Assembly: GCA_003567475.1 (NCBI GenBank)
Contig: PWZL01000021.1
Coordinates: 1-64,000 of the forward strand
Reading direction: 5' to 3'
Length of the DNA: 64,000 nt
DNA from: Gammaproteobacteria bacterium
GTDB taxonomy: Bacteria > Pseudomonadota > Gammaproteobacteria > Steroidobacterales > PWYM01
Shown in pieces: positions 1-8,933 of the stretch. Position 1 is the stretch's first letter; each line of letters opens with the position of its first letter. A program made the translations under genes and the position numbers. Below the pieces are notes generated by a model. That model was given only the letters and a program-made list of their open reading frames with translations. It was not told the origin of the DNA and made no database searches.

Positions 1-54
1 GAACCCCCCAAGGGCGAGCGGGACGAGGTATCGGACAGAGCGACTCATCGGCAT
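1..54 (-). CDS. Partial secreted or membrane protein, N-terminus only
   Basis: Only the first 18 codons lie in the window. The start is ATG at 54 (a second in-frame ATG is at 48), preceded by a strong GGGAGGAG ribosome site at about 61-68. The peptide begins MPMSRSVRYLVPLALGGF: two basic residues followed by a hydrophobic stretch, which is what the n- and h-regions of a signal peptide or a first membrane anchor look like. It lies 64 bases downstream of the first deacetylase gene on the same strand, so it is probably the next gene of that operon. A solute-binding or other secreted protein would fit, but the family cannot be told from this fragment. Confidence 0.5.
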   Translation of the reverse strand, partial: MPMSRSVRYLVPLALGGF

Positions 55-118
55 CGGAAACTCCTCCCGTCAGCGCCGGCGCCGGGGCATCGCCACGGCG
101 CCCTATCGGGTTGTCAGT

Positions 119-1045
119 TCAGCCCTGCGAACGCTGCCACTCCGTCAGGATGTCCCGGCCCGTGGCGGCCCAGACCCCCTCGTGGCCCAGTACGTAGTCC
201 AGCGCTCGCCTGAATGCGCGAATCCGGTAGGGCAGCCCACTGATATAGGGTATCACCGGCAGGCAAAGTACGCGCCCACCGTATTCCGAAGCCTCGGTAT
301 AGAGGCAGTCGAAGGCGTCCTGGACCTGCTCGACGTACTCGTCCTCGGAGAAGTGATAGTCGATGAGAATCTGTCGATCCGAGAGTTCGGTGCTGTGCGG
401 CATGGCGTACAGCGGCGCGCTGGCGGTCTGCATGGCGTAGGGCAGATCGTCATTGACCCAGTCGCAGACATAGTCCACACCACGCGCAGCCAGCAGGTCC
501 GGCGTGGCGAACGACTGGCTCTTGGCCGGCGACAGCCAGCCGGTGACCGGTTGACCGGAGGCTGTGCGCAGCGTCGCGAGTGCCGCATCGATCTGCTTCG
601 CCTCCTCGGCCTCATCCTGGCCACCGTAGTGCAGCGTATCCATATCGACACCGTGCGCGATGACTTCCCAGCCGCGCGAAGTCACTGCTTCCAGCAGCGC
701 CGGATAGCGCTCGGCAACGACCGAATTGAAAGCCACCGAGGCGGGAATCTTCAGCTCATCAAGGACTTTGAAGATACGGTAGATCCCGACACGGTTGCCG
801 TAATCCCGGGTCGTGTAGTGACGAAAATCCGGGTAGGGCGTGACCATGCTGCCGGGTGCCTTGAAGGGTTGACCCGTCGGGTTCAGCGGAAAAAACTCAA
901 GCGCCGGCACGACCCAGAGGGCGACTTTCGCCCCGCCCGGCCAGACCGCAGGCTTGCGTTCGAACAGATTGGAGTACGGGTAGCGGTCATGATCCATACC
1001 GTGGCGACGCCGCGGGTACTGGAGAAACTCTGCCGGCAGGGTCAT
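119..1045 (-). CDS. Polysaccharide deacetylase-family protein (PuuE/allantoinase-like)
   Basis: 308 aa with a NodB-type deacetylase fold. The N-terminal FERKPAVWPGGAKVALWVVP and the following TTRDYGNRVGIYRIFKVLD are typical of the PuuE-like branch of this superfamily, which hydrolyses small amides such as allantoin rather than chitin. A stretch resembling the second deacetylase motif (GWEVIAHG) is near residue 126. No signal peptide is seen, so the protein should be cytoplasmic. Its start overlaps the end of the paralogous upstream gene by 4 bases, indicating translational coupling. Together with the cysteine hydrolase further upstream it probably catalyses successive C-N bond hydrolyses in breakdown of a small nitrogenous compound. 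The substrate cannot be read from sequence. Confidence 0.75.
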   Translation of the reverse strand: MTLPAEFLQYPRRRHGMDHDRYPYSNLFERKPAVWPGGAKVALWVVPALEFFPLNPTGQPFKAPGSMVTPYPDFRHYTTRDYGNRVGIYRIFKVLDELKIPASVAFNSVVAERYPALLEAVTSRGWEVIAHGVDMDTLHYGGQDEAEEAKQIDAALATLRTASGQPVTGWLSPAKSQSFATPDLLAARGVDYVCDWVNDDLPYAMQTASAPLYAMPHSTELSDRQILIDYHFSEDEYVEQVQDAFDCLYTEASEYGGRVLCLPVIPYISGLPYRIRAFRRALDYVLGHEGVWAATGRDILTEWQRSQG

Positions 1046-1971
1046 GCGCGTGCCTCCCCGGGAGTCATACCGAGCAGCTTGCAGATGTCTGCGTAATACT
1101 GCTCATAGTAATAATCGGCGATCTCGTGCGCCGTGGTCACCCAGACATCCTCATGACTGGTGATGTACTTCAAGGCATCGGCGAACGGCCCGACGCGATG
1201 TGGATGGCCCACCAGGTAGGCGTGCAGCGGGATACACATCACCGTACCCGATTCCGCACCCTCCTCGTAGAGCTGATCGAACTGCATCTTGAGGATATCC
1301 CCATAGCGCCGTGGGCTCATGAGGTAGCTGTTATAGGCGATGACGTCATTGACCTCCAATGAATACGGCATGGAGATCAGCCGTCCCTGCTTCACGCGGA
1401 CAGGCTGGGGCTGGTCATCCTGAAACAGGTCGCAGGTGTATTTGATGCCGTACTCTGCCAGCAGGTCGAAGGTGCGCTCAGTGTGAGTCAGTGCCGGCGC
1501 CAGCCAACCGGCAATGCGCTGACCGGTGGCATCCATGACGGTCTTCAGCGAGTCTTCGATGATCGCGCGCTCCTGAGCCTCGTCCATGCCATAGCAGTAG
1601 CGCGTGTTGTAGATGCCGTGCGAAAAGAACTCCCAGTTTCGCTCGACGCAGGCCTGGATGATTTCCGGATGGTGCTGGCACAGCGCCACGGAGAGCGAGA
1701 TACTCCCACGGACGCCATACTTGTCCATCGCCTCCATCATCCGCCAGTGGCCGACGCGGTTGCCGTAATCACGCTGGGCGTAATGCAGGACGTCGGGGTT
1801 CGGCCGGGCCCAAGGCTTGCGGGAAGGGTTCTGCGGCGGATCGAATTCGTAGAACTCTATGTTGGGCGCCACCCAGAAGGCGATGCGTGCTCCGTTGGGC
1901 CAGGTGATTTTGGGTCGACCGTGGTAAGGCCAGAATTCGTAGAGTTTCGGATCGCGCATCATGACGGTCAC
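1042..1971 (-). CDS. Polysaccharide deacetylase-family protein, second paralogue
   Basis: 309 aa, clearly homologous to the gene at 119-1045. Shared blocks include YGNRVGHWRMMEAMDKYGVRG, a GWLAPAL block and a C-terminal TSHEDVWVTTAHEI. This copy is closer to PuuE-type proteins in its central block (WEFFSHGIYNTRY near residue 125). No signal peptide is visible. Start and stop each overlap the neighbouring genes by 4 bases, so the three genes are one coupled transcript. Two divergent copies side by side suggest either a heteromer or two consecutive hydrolytic steps. Assignment to the superfamily is firm; the reaction is not. Confidence 0.75.
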   Translation of the reverse strand: MTVMMRDPKLYEFWPYHGRPKITWPNGARIAFWVAPNIEFYEFDPPQNPSRKPWARPNPDVLHYAQRDYGNRVGHWRMMEAMDKYGVRGSISLSVALCQHHPEIIQACVERNWEFFSHGIYNTRYCYGMDEAQERAIIEDSLKTVMDATGQRIAGWLAPALTHTERTFDLLAEYGIKYTCDLFQDDQPQPVRVKQGRLISMPYSLEVNDVIAYNSYLMSPRRYGDILKMQFDQLYEEGAESGTVMCIPLHAYLVGHPHRVGPFADALKYITSHEDVWVTTAHEIADYYYEQYYADICKLLGMTPGEARA

Positions 1972-2639
1972 TGCCCCGACCAGTGTTCGAGGTAGTCGAA
2001 CACCTCCTGGACACCGACGACATCGGCATACTTCAACTGCAGGTCAGTCAGGTTCGCGAAGTGATAGCTTTCGTGCTTGTCCGCCACGCACTCCTCGGGG
2101 ACGATCGTACGGTAGCCATGGCTCAGGCTGTCGACGCCGGCCGCTCGCACGCAACCCGAGGTCGAGCCACCGGTCAGCACCAGGGTATCGATCTGATGCC
2201 AGACCAGCAGCGACTGCAGGTTGGTTTCGTGAAACGGCGAGGGCATGCGCTTGTGCATGATGATGTCGCGCGTGCGGTCGATGTTCAGCCGATCATCAAG
2301 TTCGGCCCGCTCGGAGCCATGCTTGATGTTCTGCAGCGAATCCGGGGTGTCGGTTCGGGTCCCCCAGACACCGGCATCCTCGCCGGACTCCATGAAGGCG
2401 ACATAGGTCCAGATCACCGGGAGCTTGCGCTCGCGAAACATCGCCGCCAGGCGATCGACGTATTCCAGCTGGCGGGGATCGGTCTGGTAGGCAGTCTTGA
2501 ACTTGCCCACCGCTGTATAGGCTTTCTGCAAATCGATATTTACCAGCGCCGGGCGCTTGCCGAAGCCGAATCGCGCACGGGCCGGATTGGCCTTGACTTC
2601 TTCATAGAGCTGGCGCGCAGTCTTGTTGCTCGTCTCCAT
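1968..2639 (-). CDS. Isochorismatase-family cysteine hydrolase
   Basis: 223 aa, related to N-carbamoylsarcosine amidases and other cysteine hydrolases of the isochorismatase superfamily. The expected triad is present: Asp36 (VNIDLQKAY), Lys130 (IMHKRMPS) and Cys163 in GGSTSGCVRA. Such enzymes hydrolyse carbamoyl or amide bonds, releasing ammonia and CO2 from ureido compounds. It is the first gene of the unit with the two deacetylase paralogues (4-base overlap) and has a GGGGAG ribosome site. It starts 43 bases after the last mrp gene, so read-through from mrp is possible. The pairing with PuuE-like proteins points to purine, pyrimidine or creatinine-type nitrogen catabolism, which is inference. 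Confidence 0.78.
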   Translation of the reverse strand: METSNKTARQLYEEVKANPARARFGFGKRPALVNIDLQKAYTAVGKFKTAYQTDPRQLEYVDRLAAMFRERKLPVIWTYVAFMESGEDAGVWGTRTDTPDSLQNIKHGSERAELDDRLNIDRTRDIIMHKRMPSPFHETNLQSLLVWHQIDTLVLTGGSTSGCVRAAGVDSLSHGYRTIVPEECVADKHESYHFANLTDLQLKYADVVGVQEVFDYLEHWSGQ

Positions 2640-2682
2640 TTCACTCCCCTGTCTTGGACGGGCACCTCTTGCCGGGACCGCG

Positions 2683-4365
2683 TCACAGGTAATAGATCAA
2701 CAGCGATGCGGCCAGCAGGATGGCCACCCAGAGTACCATGCTGCCGGTCGGCCATGTCCGGGCCAGAATGCCCTGCGGCCCATGGTGGGCCGAGACCGTC
2801 GCGACCAGCGCCGTCAGCTTGCGCATGAGCGCACCGAGCGTGGTCTGCCAGGCGCCACCGCCGACGCGATGCAGCGCACCGGCGACCGCGGGCATCGCCT
2901 TCCGATAGACCCAGTCGGTGTCGACACTGATCTTGGGCTCACCGCCAACGTGCTTGAGCAGCACGAAGAACCCGACACCTGTGAACAGCAGCAGCTGCAG
3001 CTCCCACAGGATGTGTCCGGAGGTGTAGGCCTGATAGTCCACCGTCGCCGGCATCATGGCGTACAGCCACTGCGGATAGATGCCGATGAACACACAGAAA
3101 AACGCGGCGATCCCCATGGCGACCAGCATGTTCACCGGCGCCTCACGCGGCTTCAGCCCGCGATCCGGTCCGAAGAACGTGAACCAGGGCAGCTTGAGCC
3201 CGGTGTGCAGGAACGTGCCGGCAGAGGCCAGCGAAAGCAGCAGCCAGACCCAGGCGCGCTGATCGAGTGCCGCAGCCTCCACCACCATGGTCTTGCTGAC
3301 GAAGCCGCTGAACAGCGGGAAGGCGGAAATCGAGAACGCTCCGATCATGTACAGCAGGAAGGTCACCGGCATGTAGCGGTAGATCCCGCCGAGCTCGGTG
3401 AGCTTGGCGCGGCCGGTCATGTGAATAACCGCACCAGCCCCCATGAACAACAGCGCCTTGTAGAGAATGTGGGTAAAGGCATGCGAGGCGGCGCCATTCA
3501 GCGCCATGATGGTCCCCATGCCGACGCCCGCGACCATGTACCCCACCTGGCTGATGATGTGATAGGCCAGCAGCCGACGGATATCGTTGGCAAGCACGGC
3601 ATACACTACACCCCACAGCGCCATCACCACCCCGAGCCAAACCAGCAGTTCGGTGCCGGGGAACCCACGGATCAGCGTATAGACGGCAGTCTTGGTTGTC
3701 AGTGCACTGAGGAAAATCGCACCGGTCACCGTCGACTCGGGATAGGCGTCCGCCAGCCAGGCACCGAGTGGTGGTACGGCTGCGTTGAGCAGGAAACCGA
3801 CGAGGATCAGATAGAAGGCAAGACCGGTATCTTCGATCTGTGCGAACTGCACGGTACCGGTATCGAGGTAGTACAAAATGATACCGGCGAGCAGCACGAT
3901 GCCGCCGAGGGCATGGACCAGCAGATACCGGAAGCCTGCGGCCATCGACGCCGGGTTACGCCGGCACCAGATGAGCCACACTGAAGTAAAGACCATCAGC
4001 TCCCAGAAGACATACAGGGTAACAAGGTCACCTGCGAACACGACGCCGAGTGCCGACCCGGCATACATCAGGGCAGCCACATGCTGAGGGGTGTCCTTCA
4101 CATGCAGCGCATAAATCGCCCCGACCAGGGTGATGATCGCGAACACCGAAGCGAACACCAGGCTCAACTTGTCCACGCGCATCGGTGAGAGTTCGATACC
4201 CAGGAACACCGTTGCGCCGAACACCCCGCCCGGCAGGGAAAACACCAGCCAGATCAAGGTGGCTGCAATCAGCAGCAGCGCACCCTGCTGCAACCGGCCA
4301 CGCAGGACGGCCACCACCAGCGCGCCGGTGAACAGCAGGATCGAGGGGTGCAACACCTCACTCAT
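2683..4365 (-). CDS. Mrp antiporter D-type (NuoL/M/N-like) subunit, third copy
   Basis: 560 aa polytopic membrane protein of the proton-translocating NADH dehydrogenase/MrpA-D family. The family core is visible: FWELMVFTSVWLIWC, then ALTTKTAVYTLIRGFPG with the buried Lys, then LLAYHIISQVGYMVAGVGMG and SHAFTHILYKALLFMGAGAV. It is longer than the other two D-type subunits, with an extra C-terminal part ending in a last hydrophobic helix (WVAILLAASLLIYYL). In this split-type operon it may take the role of the N-terminal half of MrpA. Its start overlaps the 83-aa gene upstream by 8 bases. It is the last gene of the mrp transcript. Confidence 0.85.
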   Translation of the reverse strand: MSEVLHPSILLFTGALVVAVLRGRLQQGALLLIAATLIWLVFSLPGGVFGATVFLGIELSPMRVDKLSLVFASVFAIITLVGAIYALHVKDTPQHVAALMYAGSALGVVFAGDLVTLYVFWELMVFTSVWLIWCRRNPASMAAGFRYLLVHALGGIVLLAGIILYYLDTGTVQFAQIEDTGLAFYLILVGFLLNAAVPPLGAWLADAYPESTVTGAIFLSALTTKTAVYTLIRGFPGTELLVWLGVVMALWGVVYAVLANDIRRLLAYHIISQVGYMVAGVGMGTIMALNGAASHAFTHILYKALLFMGAGAVIHMTGRAKLTELGGIYRYMPVTFLLYMIGAFSISAFPLFSGFVSKTMVVEAAALDQRAWVWLLLSLASAGTFLHTGLKLPWFTFFGPDRGLKPREAPVNMLVAMGIAAFFCVFIGIYPQWLYAMMPATVDYQAYTSGHILWELQLLLFTGVGFFVLLKHVGGEPKISVDTDWVYRKAMPAVAGALHRVGGGAWQTTLGALMRKLTALVATVSAHHGPQGILARTWPTGSMVLWVAILLAASLLIYYL

Positions 4366-4609
4366 CGTAGTAATCCTCTGGGCGATACAGCAGCAGGTAG
4401 CCCAGCGCCTTGGACACCACGATGATCAGCACACAGGAGATGAAGCCGTAGAACGCACCGAACCCACCGATACTCTCCCAGGGAAAGCGGTCATATTTCG
4501 AGGGCACCACAATGTCGGCGATGACCAGGCCGGCCAGCACGACGTACATGATCCGGCGCAACAACACGCCGCGCTCTACCATCGCCTGCAGCAGTCTGCC
4601 CAAGTCCAT
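4358..4609 (-). CDS. Small membrane protein of the mrp operon
   Basis: 83 aa with two hydrophobic segments (about residues 20-36 and 50-75) and an acidic tail (YRPEDYYDE). I do not recognise a named family beyond small proteins that accompany Mrp/Mbh-type antiporter clusters with several D subunits. The position between two D-type subunits, with an 8-base overlap onto the next gene, makes it very likely a real accessory subunit or assembly factor of the complex. No catalytic motif is present. Confidence 0.65.
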   Translation of the reverse strand: MDLGRLLQAMVERGVLLRRIMYVVLAGLVIADIVVPSKYDRFPWESIGGFGAFYGFISCVLIIVVSKALGYLLLYRPEDYYDE

Positions 4610-4642
4610 GTCAGGTCACTCCGTCATCGATCCGCGCGACAC

Positions 4643-6118
4643 TCAGCCGCCCGGCACCGCCAGATAGGGCCGTAGCAGCTCGGCCAGCGGCCCCGCCAGG
4701 ACGAACAGCGCCAGACAACCGAGCGCCGTCAAGCTCAGCGGCACGACACACAGCAACGGCGCCTCACGCACGCCACCGGTCTGCTCGCGCTCCGGCGACG
4801 GCAGCAGAAATGCCGTCACCACCGGCGGAATCAGATATGCGATGTTCAGCAGCGTGCTGACGACCAGCGCCACCACGACCAGCGGGTAGCCGGAATCGTA
4901 GGCCCCCATGAACAGGTGCCACTTGCTCCAGACCCCACCCATTGGCGGCACTCCGATCACACACAGGGCGCCGATGAAAAAGGCCGCAAAAGTCACCGGC
5001 ATGCGCCGGCCGAGTCCGTGCATATCGCTGATGGCGGTTTTCTTGGTGGCGACATAGATCGCGCCAGCGCAGAAGAACAGCGTAATCTTGCCAAAAGCAT
5101 GCATCACGATGTGCATACCGCCGCCCAGCGCCGCGAACTCGCTGACCAGCATCGCAGCGGCGACGATATAGGACAGCTGACTGACCGTGGAATAGGCGAG
5201 CCGCGCCTTGAGGTTGTCCTGCTGCATCGCCACCAGGGAGGCGGCAAGCAGCGTGAATACGGCAATGTAGAGAATCAGGTCACTGGTGGCGAGTTCGCGC
5301 AGGTAATCCAGTCCGAACAGATAGACACTGACCTTGAGGACGGTAAACACACCAGCCTTGACCACGGCCACCGCATGCAACAGCGCCGAGACGGGCGTCG
5401 GCGCCACCATCGCCGCGGGCAACCAGCGATGGAAAGGCATCAACGCCGCCTTGCCGATGCCATACATGAACAACACCAGCAGAATGGCACCCACCGTCGG
5501 ATCGACGCGCCCTGCCATGATTCCGCCTGGCGTGAACTCCAGCGTGCCCGTCAGCCACCATGTGGCAATGATCGCGGGTAACAGGAGACCGACCGACGTG
5601 CCGAGCAACAGTCCGAGATAAGTCCGCGCGCCTTTCTTCGCGGCCTCATTGCCCTTGTGTGCCACCAGCGGGTAGGTGGACAGCGTCAGCACCTCGTAGA
5701 ACACGAACAGCGAGAACATGTTCGCCGAGAACGCGATACCCGTGGCGCTGAACAGCGCGATGCAGAAGAAGACGTGAAAGCGCGTGTGGTTGAGCTCCTT
5801 GGCGCCCCGCATGTAGCCGATGGCATACAGCGCGGTGATGATCCACAAACCTGACGCCAGCAATGCAAAGACCATCCCGAGCGGCTCGACCACGAAAGCG
5901 ATCTCAAGCCCCGGGAAGAGCTCGAGCAGAGTCGCCGAGGGACGCTGGCCTTCGCGCACACGCGGCAGCAGCTGCAGGACCACGCCGAACATCACGGCGG
6001 CCGTGGTCACCACCAGGCCATCACGCAGACCCGCCCAGCGGCTGGCAGCCATCAGGGCAAACATCCCGATGAGCGGAACCGCCAGCGCGAGATAGATCAG
6101 GGCGGCATCGCTTACCAT
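4643..6118 (-). CDS. Mrp antiporter D-type subunit, second copy
   Basis: 491 aa polytopic protein. The D-subunit core is clear: FVFYEVLTLSTYPLVAHKGN, the Lys-containing GIGKAALMPFHRWLPAAMVAPTP block, LKARLAYSTVSQLSYIVAAA and MHIVMHAFGKITLFFCAGAI. These carry the Glu, Lys and His residues used for ion translocation in this superfamily. It overlaps the end of the preceding D subunit by 7 bases. It acts with the neighbouring subunits as a secondary Na+(K+)/H+ antiporter in the inner membrane. Confidence 0.88.
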   Translation of the reverse strand: MVSDAALIYLALAVPLIGMFALMAASRWAGLRDGLVVTTAAVMFGVVLQLLPRVREGQRPSATLLELFPGLEIAFVVEPLGMVFALLASGLWIITALYAIGYMRGAKELNHTRFHVFFCIALFSATGIAFSANMFSLFVFYEVLTLSTYPLVAHKGNEAAKKGARTYLGLLLGTSVGLLLPAIIATWWLTGTLEFTPGGIMAGRVDPTVGAILLVLFMYGIGKAALMPFHRWLPAAMVAPTPVSALLHAVAVVKAGVFTVLKVSVYLFGLDYLRELATSDLILYIAVFTLLAASLVAMQQDNLKARLAYSTVSQLSYIVAAAMLVSEFAALGGGMHIVMHAFGKITLFFCAGAIYVATKKTAISDMHGLGRRMPVTFAAFFIGALCVIGVPPMGGVWSKWHLFMGAYDSGYPLVVVALVVSTLLNIAYLIPPVVTAFLLPSPEREQTGGVREAPLLCVVPLSLTALGCLALFVLAGPLAELLRPYLAVPGG

Positions 6119-7599
6119 GACTGCGGCACCCCCAGCAGCGCGTCGGCGGCATTACGGGCGGCGCCGATCGGGAACTGCGCCCACACACCGAACACAATGG
6201 TGGCACCCGTCAGCACCCACGTCGGCACCAGCAGTGCCAGCGGCGCCTCACGAACCTCGCGGGCATCCTCTGGTGGCGCCCGGAAATAGGCCGCCTCCAC
6301 CACTTTCCACATATAGACCGCAGCAATCAGCGAGGTGGCGAGCAACAGTGCGGCCACCGGCCAGAACCCCTCCATCAGCGCCGCCTGCAGGAGATACCAC
6401 TTGGTGACGAAGCCGGCGGTCAACGGCACACCGATCAGACTCAGACCGGCCACGACGAATGCCGCCATGGTCCAGGGCATACGCTCGGCGGCTCCGGCGA
6501 CCCGCGCCAGGGAGACGCCGCCAAGCCGATACACCAGGCAGCCTACAGCCATGAACAGCGCCGCCTTGGTGATGGCATGATTGAACAGGTGCAGCACCGA
6601 GGCCATCAGACCGAGGGCACTGGCGAAACTGATCCCCAGAATCATGTAGCCGACCTGGGCGACGCTGGAGTAGGCGAGCAACCGCTTGACGTCGTCCTGG
6701 AACACCGCGATCAGCGACGGAATGACGATACCGAGCAGGGCGAGCGGCATCAGCACCCAAGCCATGGACAATTCGACGAAGCTGAATTCGAAGCCGAACA
6801 CCGTGTAGACGAAGCGCAGCAGCACGTAGATGGCCACTTTGGTGGCGGTCGCGGACAGAAACACCGTCACCATCGAGGGAGCGTAGCTGTAGGCGTTCGG
6901 CAACCACAGGTGTAGCGGGAAAAGCGCCAGCTTGAGCGAAATGCCGACGGCAATGAACGCGAAGGCCGCCCGAATCGTACGGGTGTCGGTCACCTCCGGA
7001 AGTCGTGCAGCCAGATCGCCAAGATTCAGCGTGCCCGTCATGATGTACAGAAAGCCTATGCCGATCAGCAGGAAAGTCGTGCCAATCGTGCCCATGATCA
7101 GGTACTGGTAGGACGCCAATACCGCGCGGCGATCCCTGCCCATGGCGATCAGGGCATAGGAGGCGAGCGCGGAGATCTCGAAGAACACGAAGATATTGAA
7201 GGCGTCGGCGGTGATGGCGATGCCAAGCAGGCCGGCATTGGCCAGCAGGAACGCCGAATAGAACAGGCCGATGCGGTCGGCTGGAATCTCCTGGTCGACG
7301 CTGCGTCGCGCAAACGGCATGACCACCGCGCTGACCAGCCCGATGATCAGCAACACCCAGGCGTTGGCACCATCAACGCGGTACTCGATACCCCAGGGGG
7401 GCGCCCAGCCGCCCATCTCGTAGCGGATGACGCTGCCGTCCGACACCTGCAGCAGCAGCATCACGGCCACCGCGAAGGTGGCCCAGCAGGTCACCAGGGT
7501 CACGCCCCAGGCCAGTCGTGGCAGCCGGTTCAGCAGCATCACCAGGGGGGCGGCGGTCAGCGCGATCACCACCTGAAGTGCAGGCAGATGCTCGGTCAC
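6112..7599 (-). CDS. mrpD: Na+/H+ antiporter subunit MrpD
   Basis: 495 aa. This copy follows mrpC directly and best fits canonical MrpD: NIFVFFEISALASYALIAMG, GISLKLALFPLHLWLPNAYSYAPS, VKRLLAYSSVAQVGYMILG and LFNHAITKAALFMAVG. The conserved membrane Glu (FFEISAL) and Lys (SLKLALFPLH) of the proton pathway are present. MrpD is one of the two large proton-channel subunits of the hetero-oligomeric Mrp antiporter, which uses proton motive force to export Na+. It has 4- to 7-base overlaps on both sides. Confidence 0.9.
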   Translation of the reverse strand: MTEHLPALQVVIALTAAPLVMLLNRLPRLAWGVTLVTCWATFAVAVMLLLQVSDGSVIRYEMGGWAPPWGIEYRVDGANAWVLLIIGLVSAVVMPFARRSVDQEIPADRIGLFYSAFLLANAGLLGIAITADAFNIFVFFEISALASYALIAMGRDRRAVLASYQYLIMGTIGTTFLLIGIGFLYIMTGTLNLGDLAARLPEVTDTRTIRAAFAFIAVGISLKLALFPLHLWLPNAYSYAPSMVTVFLSATATKVAIYVLLRFVYTVFGFEFSFVELSMAWVLMPLALLGIVIPSLIAVFQDDVKRLLAYSSVAQVGYMILGISFASALGLMASVLHLFNHAITKAALFMAVGCLVYRLGGVSLARVAGAAERMPWTMAAFVVAGLSLIGVPLTAGFVTKWYLLQAALMEGFWPVAALLLATSLIAAVYMWKVVEAAYFRAPPEDAREVREAPLALLVPTWVLTGATIVFGVWAQFPIGAARNAADALLGVPQSW

Positions 7600-7949
7600 T
7601 GTTGTTCGTCCTGCTGATGGATGTCGTCTTCTTCAATGGAGCCGTAGGTCTCGTGGATTCTCACCACGAGCGCCAGGCCCATGGCCGTCAGCGCCACGCC
7701 CACGACGATGGCCGTGAGGATCAGCACGTGCGGCAGCGGATTGGCGTATTCCGTCACGCCCGGCAGGGCGATCGGTGCGGTACCGCCCTCACGCCAGGCG
7801 AGACTGATGAAAAAAATGAATGCCGAGGTCTGGAAGATGTTCAGCCCGACGATTTTCTTCACCAGATTGCCCTGAGCAATCACGATATAGAAACCGATCA
7901 TCATCAGCACGACGACGATCCAGTAGTTGTACAGGCCGAGCAGCGTCAT
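7596..7949 (-). CDS. mrpC: Na+/H+ antiporter subunit MrpC (NuoK-like)
   Basis: 117 aa with three predicted helices. The diagnostic block GFYIVIAQGNLVKKIVGLNIFQTSAFIFF is the NuoK/MrpC signature. A second conserved part, PLPHVLILTAIVVGVALTAMGLALVVRI, is where most MrpC proteins carry PHALVLTAIVI. The C-terminal tail is acidic and Gln-rich. It lies between mrpB and mrpD with 4-base overlaps, as in other Mrp operons. Confidence 0.9.
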   Translation of the reverse strand: MTLLGLYNYWIVVVLMMIGFYIVIAQGNLVKKIVGLNIFQTSAFIFFISLAWREGGTAPIALPGVTEYANPLPHVLILTAIVVGVALTAMGLALVVRIHETYGSIEEDDIHQQDEQQ

Positions 7950-8368
7950 GCGTCCGGCCTCCGCCCGGCAAAGGAGTAGAACAGCGACAGGCCTACTGCT
8001 GCCACGGTAATCCCGACGCCCAATTCGATGCCGATGATGCCGAAGGTTTCACCCGCCTGGTCGTTGGGCAGCAGGACCTTGTATTCGAGGAAATTGCCGC
8101 CGAGAAACAGGCTCGCAAAACCGAACGCGGCGAACAGCAATACGCCGATCGCAGAAAGCGCATGCGCTGCTTCCGGCGGGATCGCTTTCTGGGCGGCTTC
8201 CAGGCCATACAGCAGCGTATAGACGACGAAGGCGGCGGTGAACACGATGCCGGCCTGGAAGCCACCACCGGGACTGTATTCCCCGTGAAACTGCACATAG
8301 AACGCGAATATCAGGATGATAGGGATCATCAGGCCACTGATGACCCTGAGCACGATGTACCGGTTCAT
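7946..8368 (-). CDS. mrpB: Na+/H+ antiporter subunit MrpB
   Basis: 140 aa, the MnhB/MrpB domain. The hallmark FHGEYSPGGGFQAGIVFTAAFVVYTLL near residues 28-54 is fully conserved, and four hydrophobic helices follow one another. MrpB is a small membrane subunit required for assembly and activity of the antiporter. Overlaps of 4 bases with the genes on both sides mark it as part of one coupled transcript. Confidence 0.9.
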   Translation of the reverse strand: MNRYIVLRVISGLMIPIILIFAFYVQFHGEYSPGGGFQAGIVFTAAFVVYTLLYGLEAAQKAIPPEAAHALSAIGVLLFAAFGFASLFLGGNFLEYKVLLPNDQAGETFGIIGIELGVGITVAAVGLSLFYSFAGRRPDA

Positions 8369-8886
8369 GGCCCCTCGTCCCCTGCGCCCCGACGCGCAGC
8401 GTCACGCGATTTACGCCCGCGCACCGAGCCACTGCCAAGCACCAGCAGCACGCCCACAGCGGCGGCGAACACCACCACGGCCTCCCCGAGCGTATCGATA
8501 CCGCGGTAGCTGGCCAGTACCGAGGTCACCATGTTCGGAATACCGATTTCCTCGGGCGACTCCTGGGTGAAACGCGGCGAAAGGTGGACATGCGCCGGCG
8601 CCTCCGGATCGCCGAACCTTGGCATGTCGAGGGTAGCGTAGATCAACGCGGCACCCGTGATCGCCACCACCACCAGAGCCAGCAGGTTGTGACGCATGCT
8701 GTGCCGGCGCTCCTCCCGGGTGGTCAGCGCGATGGTGCCCAACATCAGGATGACCATCAGGCCGGCGCCGACGGCCGCCTCGGTGAGGGCGACGTCCGGG
8801 GCATCCATCAGGACGAACAGCACGGCCACGACCAGACTGTAGATTCCCGTCAGCATGGTCACGGCCAGCAGGTTGCGGATACGCAC
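8365..8886 (-). CDS. MrpA C-terminal/MrpB N-terminal-like subunit (DUF4040-type)
   Basis: At least 173 aa from the GTG at 8886. The segment LFVLMDAPDVALTEAAVGAG is the conserved core of the small domain that forms the C-terminal part of MrpA in single-chain versions; a transmembrane MnhB-like tail (YRGIDTLGEAVVVFAAAVGV) follows. The frame stays open upstream of 8886 and encodes a further hydrophobic helix (ALIDIVLLTFLAIIAIAI) normally present in the family, but no ATG, GTG or TTG exists there. A GGGAGG site sits 6 bases before an ATC codon at 8946, so the true start may be a non-AUG codon at 8946 (ATC) or 8937 (CTG). Confidence 0.82.
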   Translation of the reverse strand: MRIRNLLAVTMLTGIYSLVVAVLFVLMDAPDVALTEAAVGAGLMVILMLGTIALTTREERRHSMRHNLLALVVVAITGAALIYATLDMPRFGDPEAPAHVHLSPRFTQESPEEIGIPNMVTSVLASYRGIDTLGEAVVVFAAAVGVLLVLGSGSVRGRKSRDAARRGAGDEGP

Positions 8887-8933
8887 GATGGCGATCGCGA
8901 TGATCGCGAGAAAAGTGAGCAGAACGATGTCGA

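Noticed and set aside
2623-3984. Long open frame (453 codons) on the plus strand opposite the last mrp gene
   Set aside because: It is antisense to a clear D-type antiporter subunit, has no domain, and its composition (rich in Arg, His and Gln) is what reading GC-rich genes on the wrong strand gives. Many similar frames occur, for example opposite pcs (59975-61228) and opposite pstC (50416-51699).
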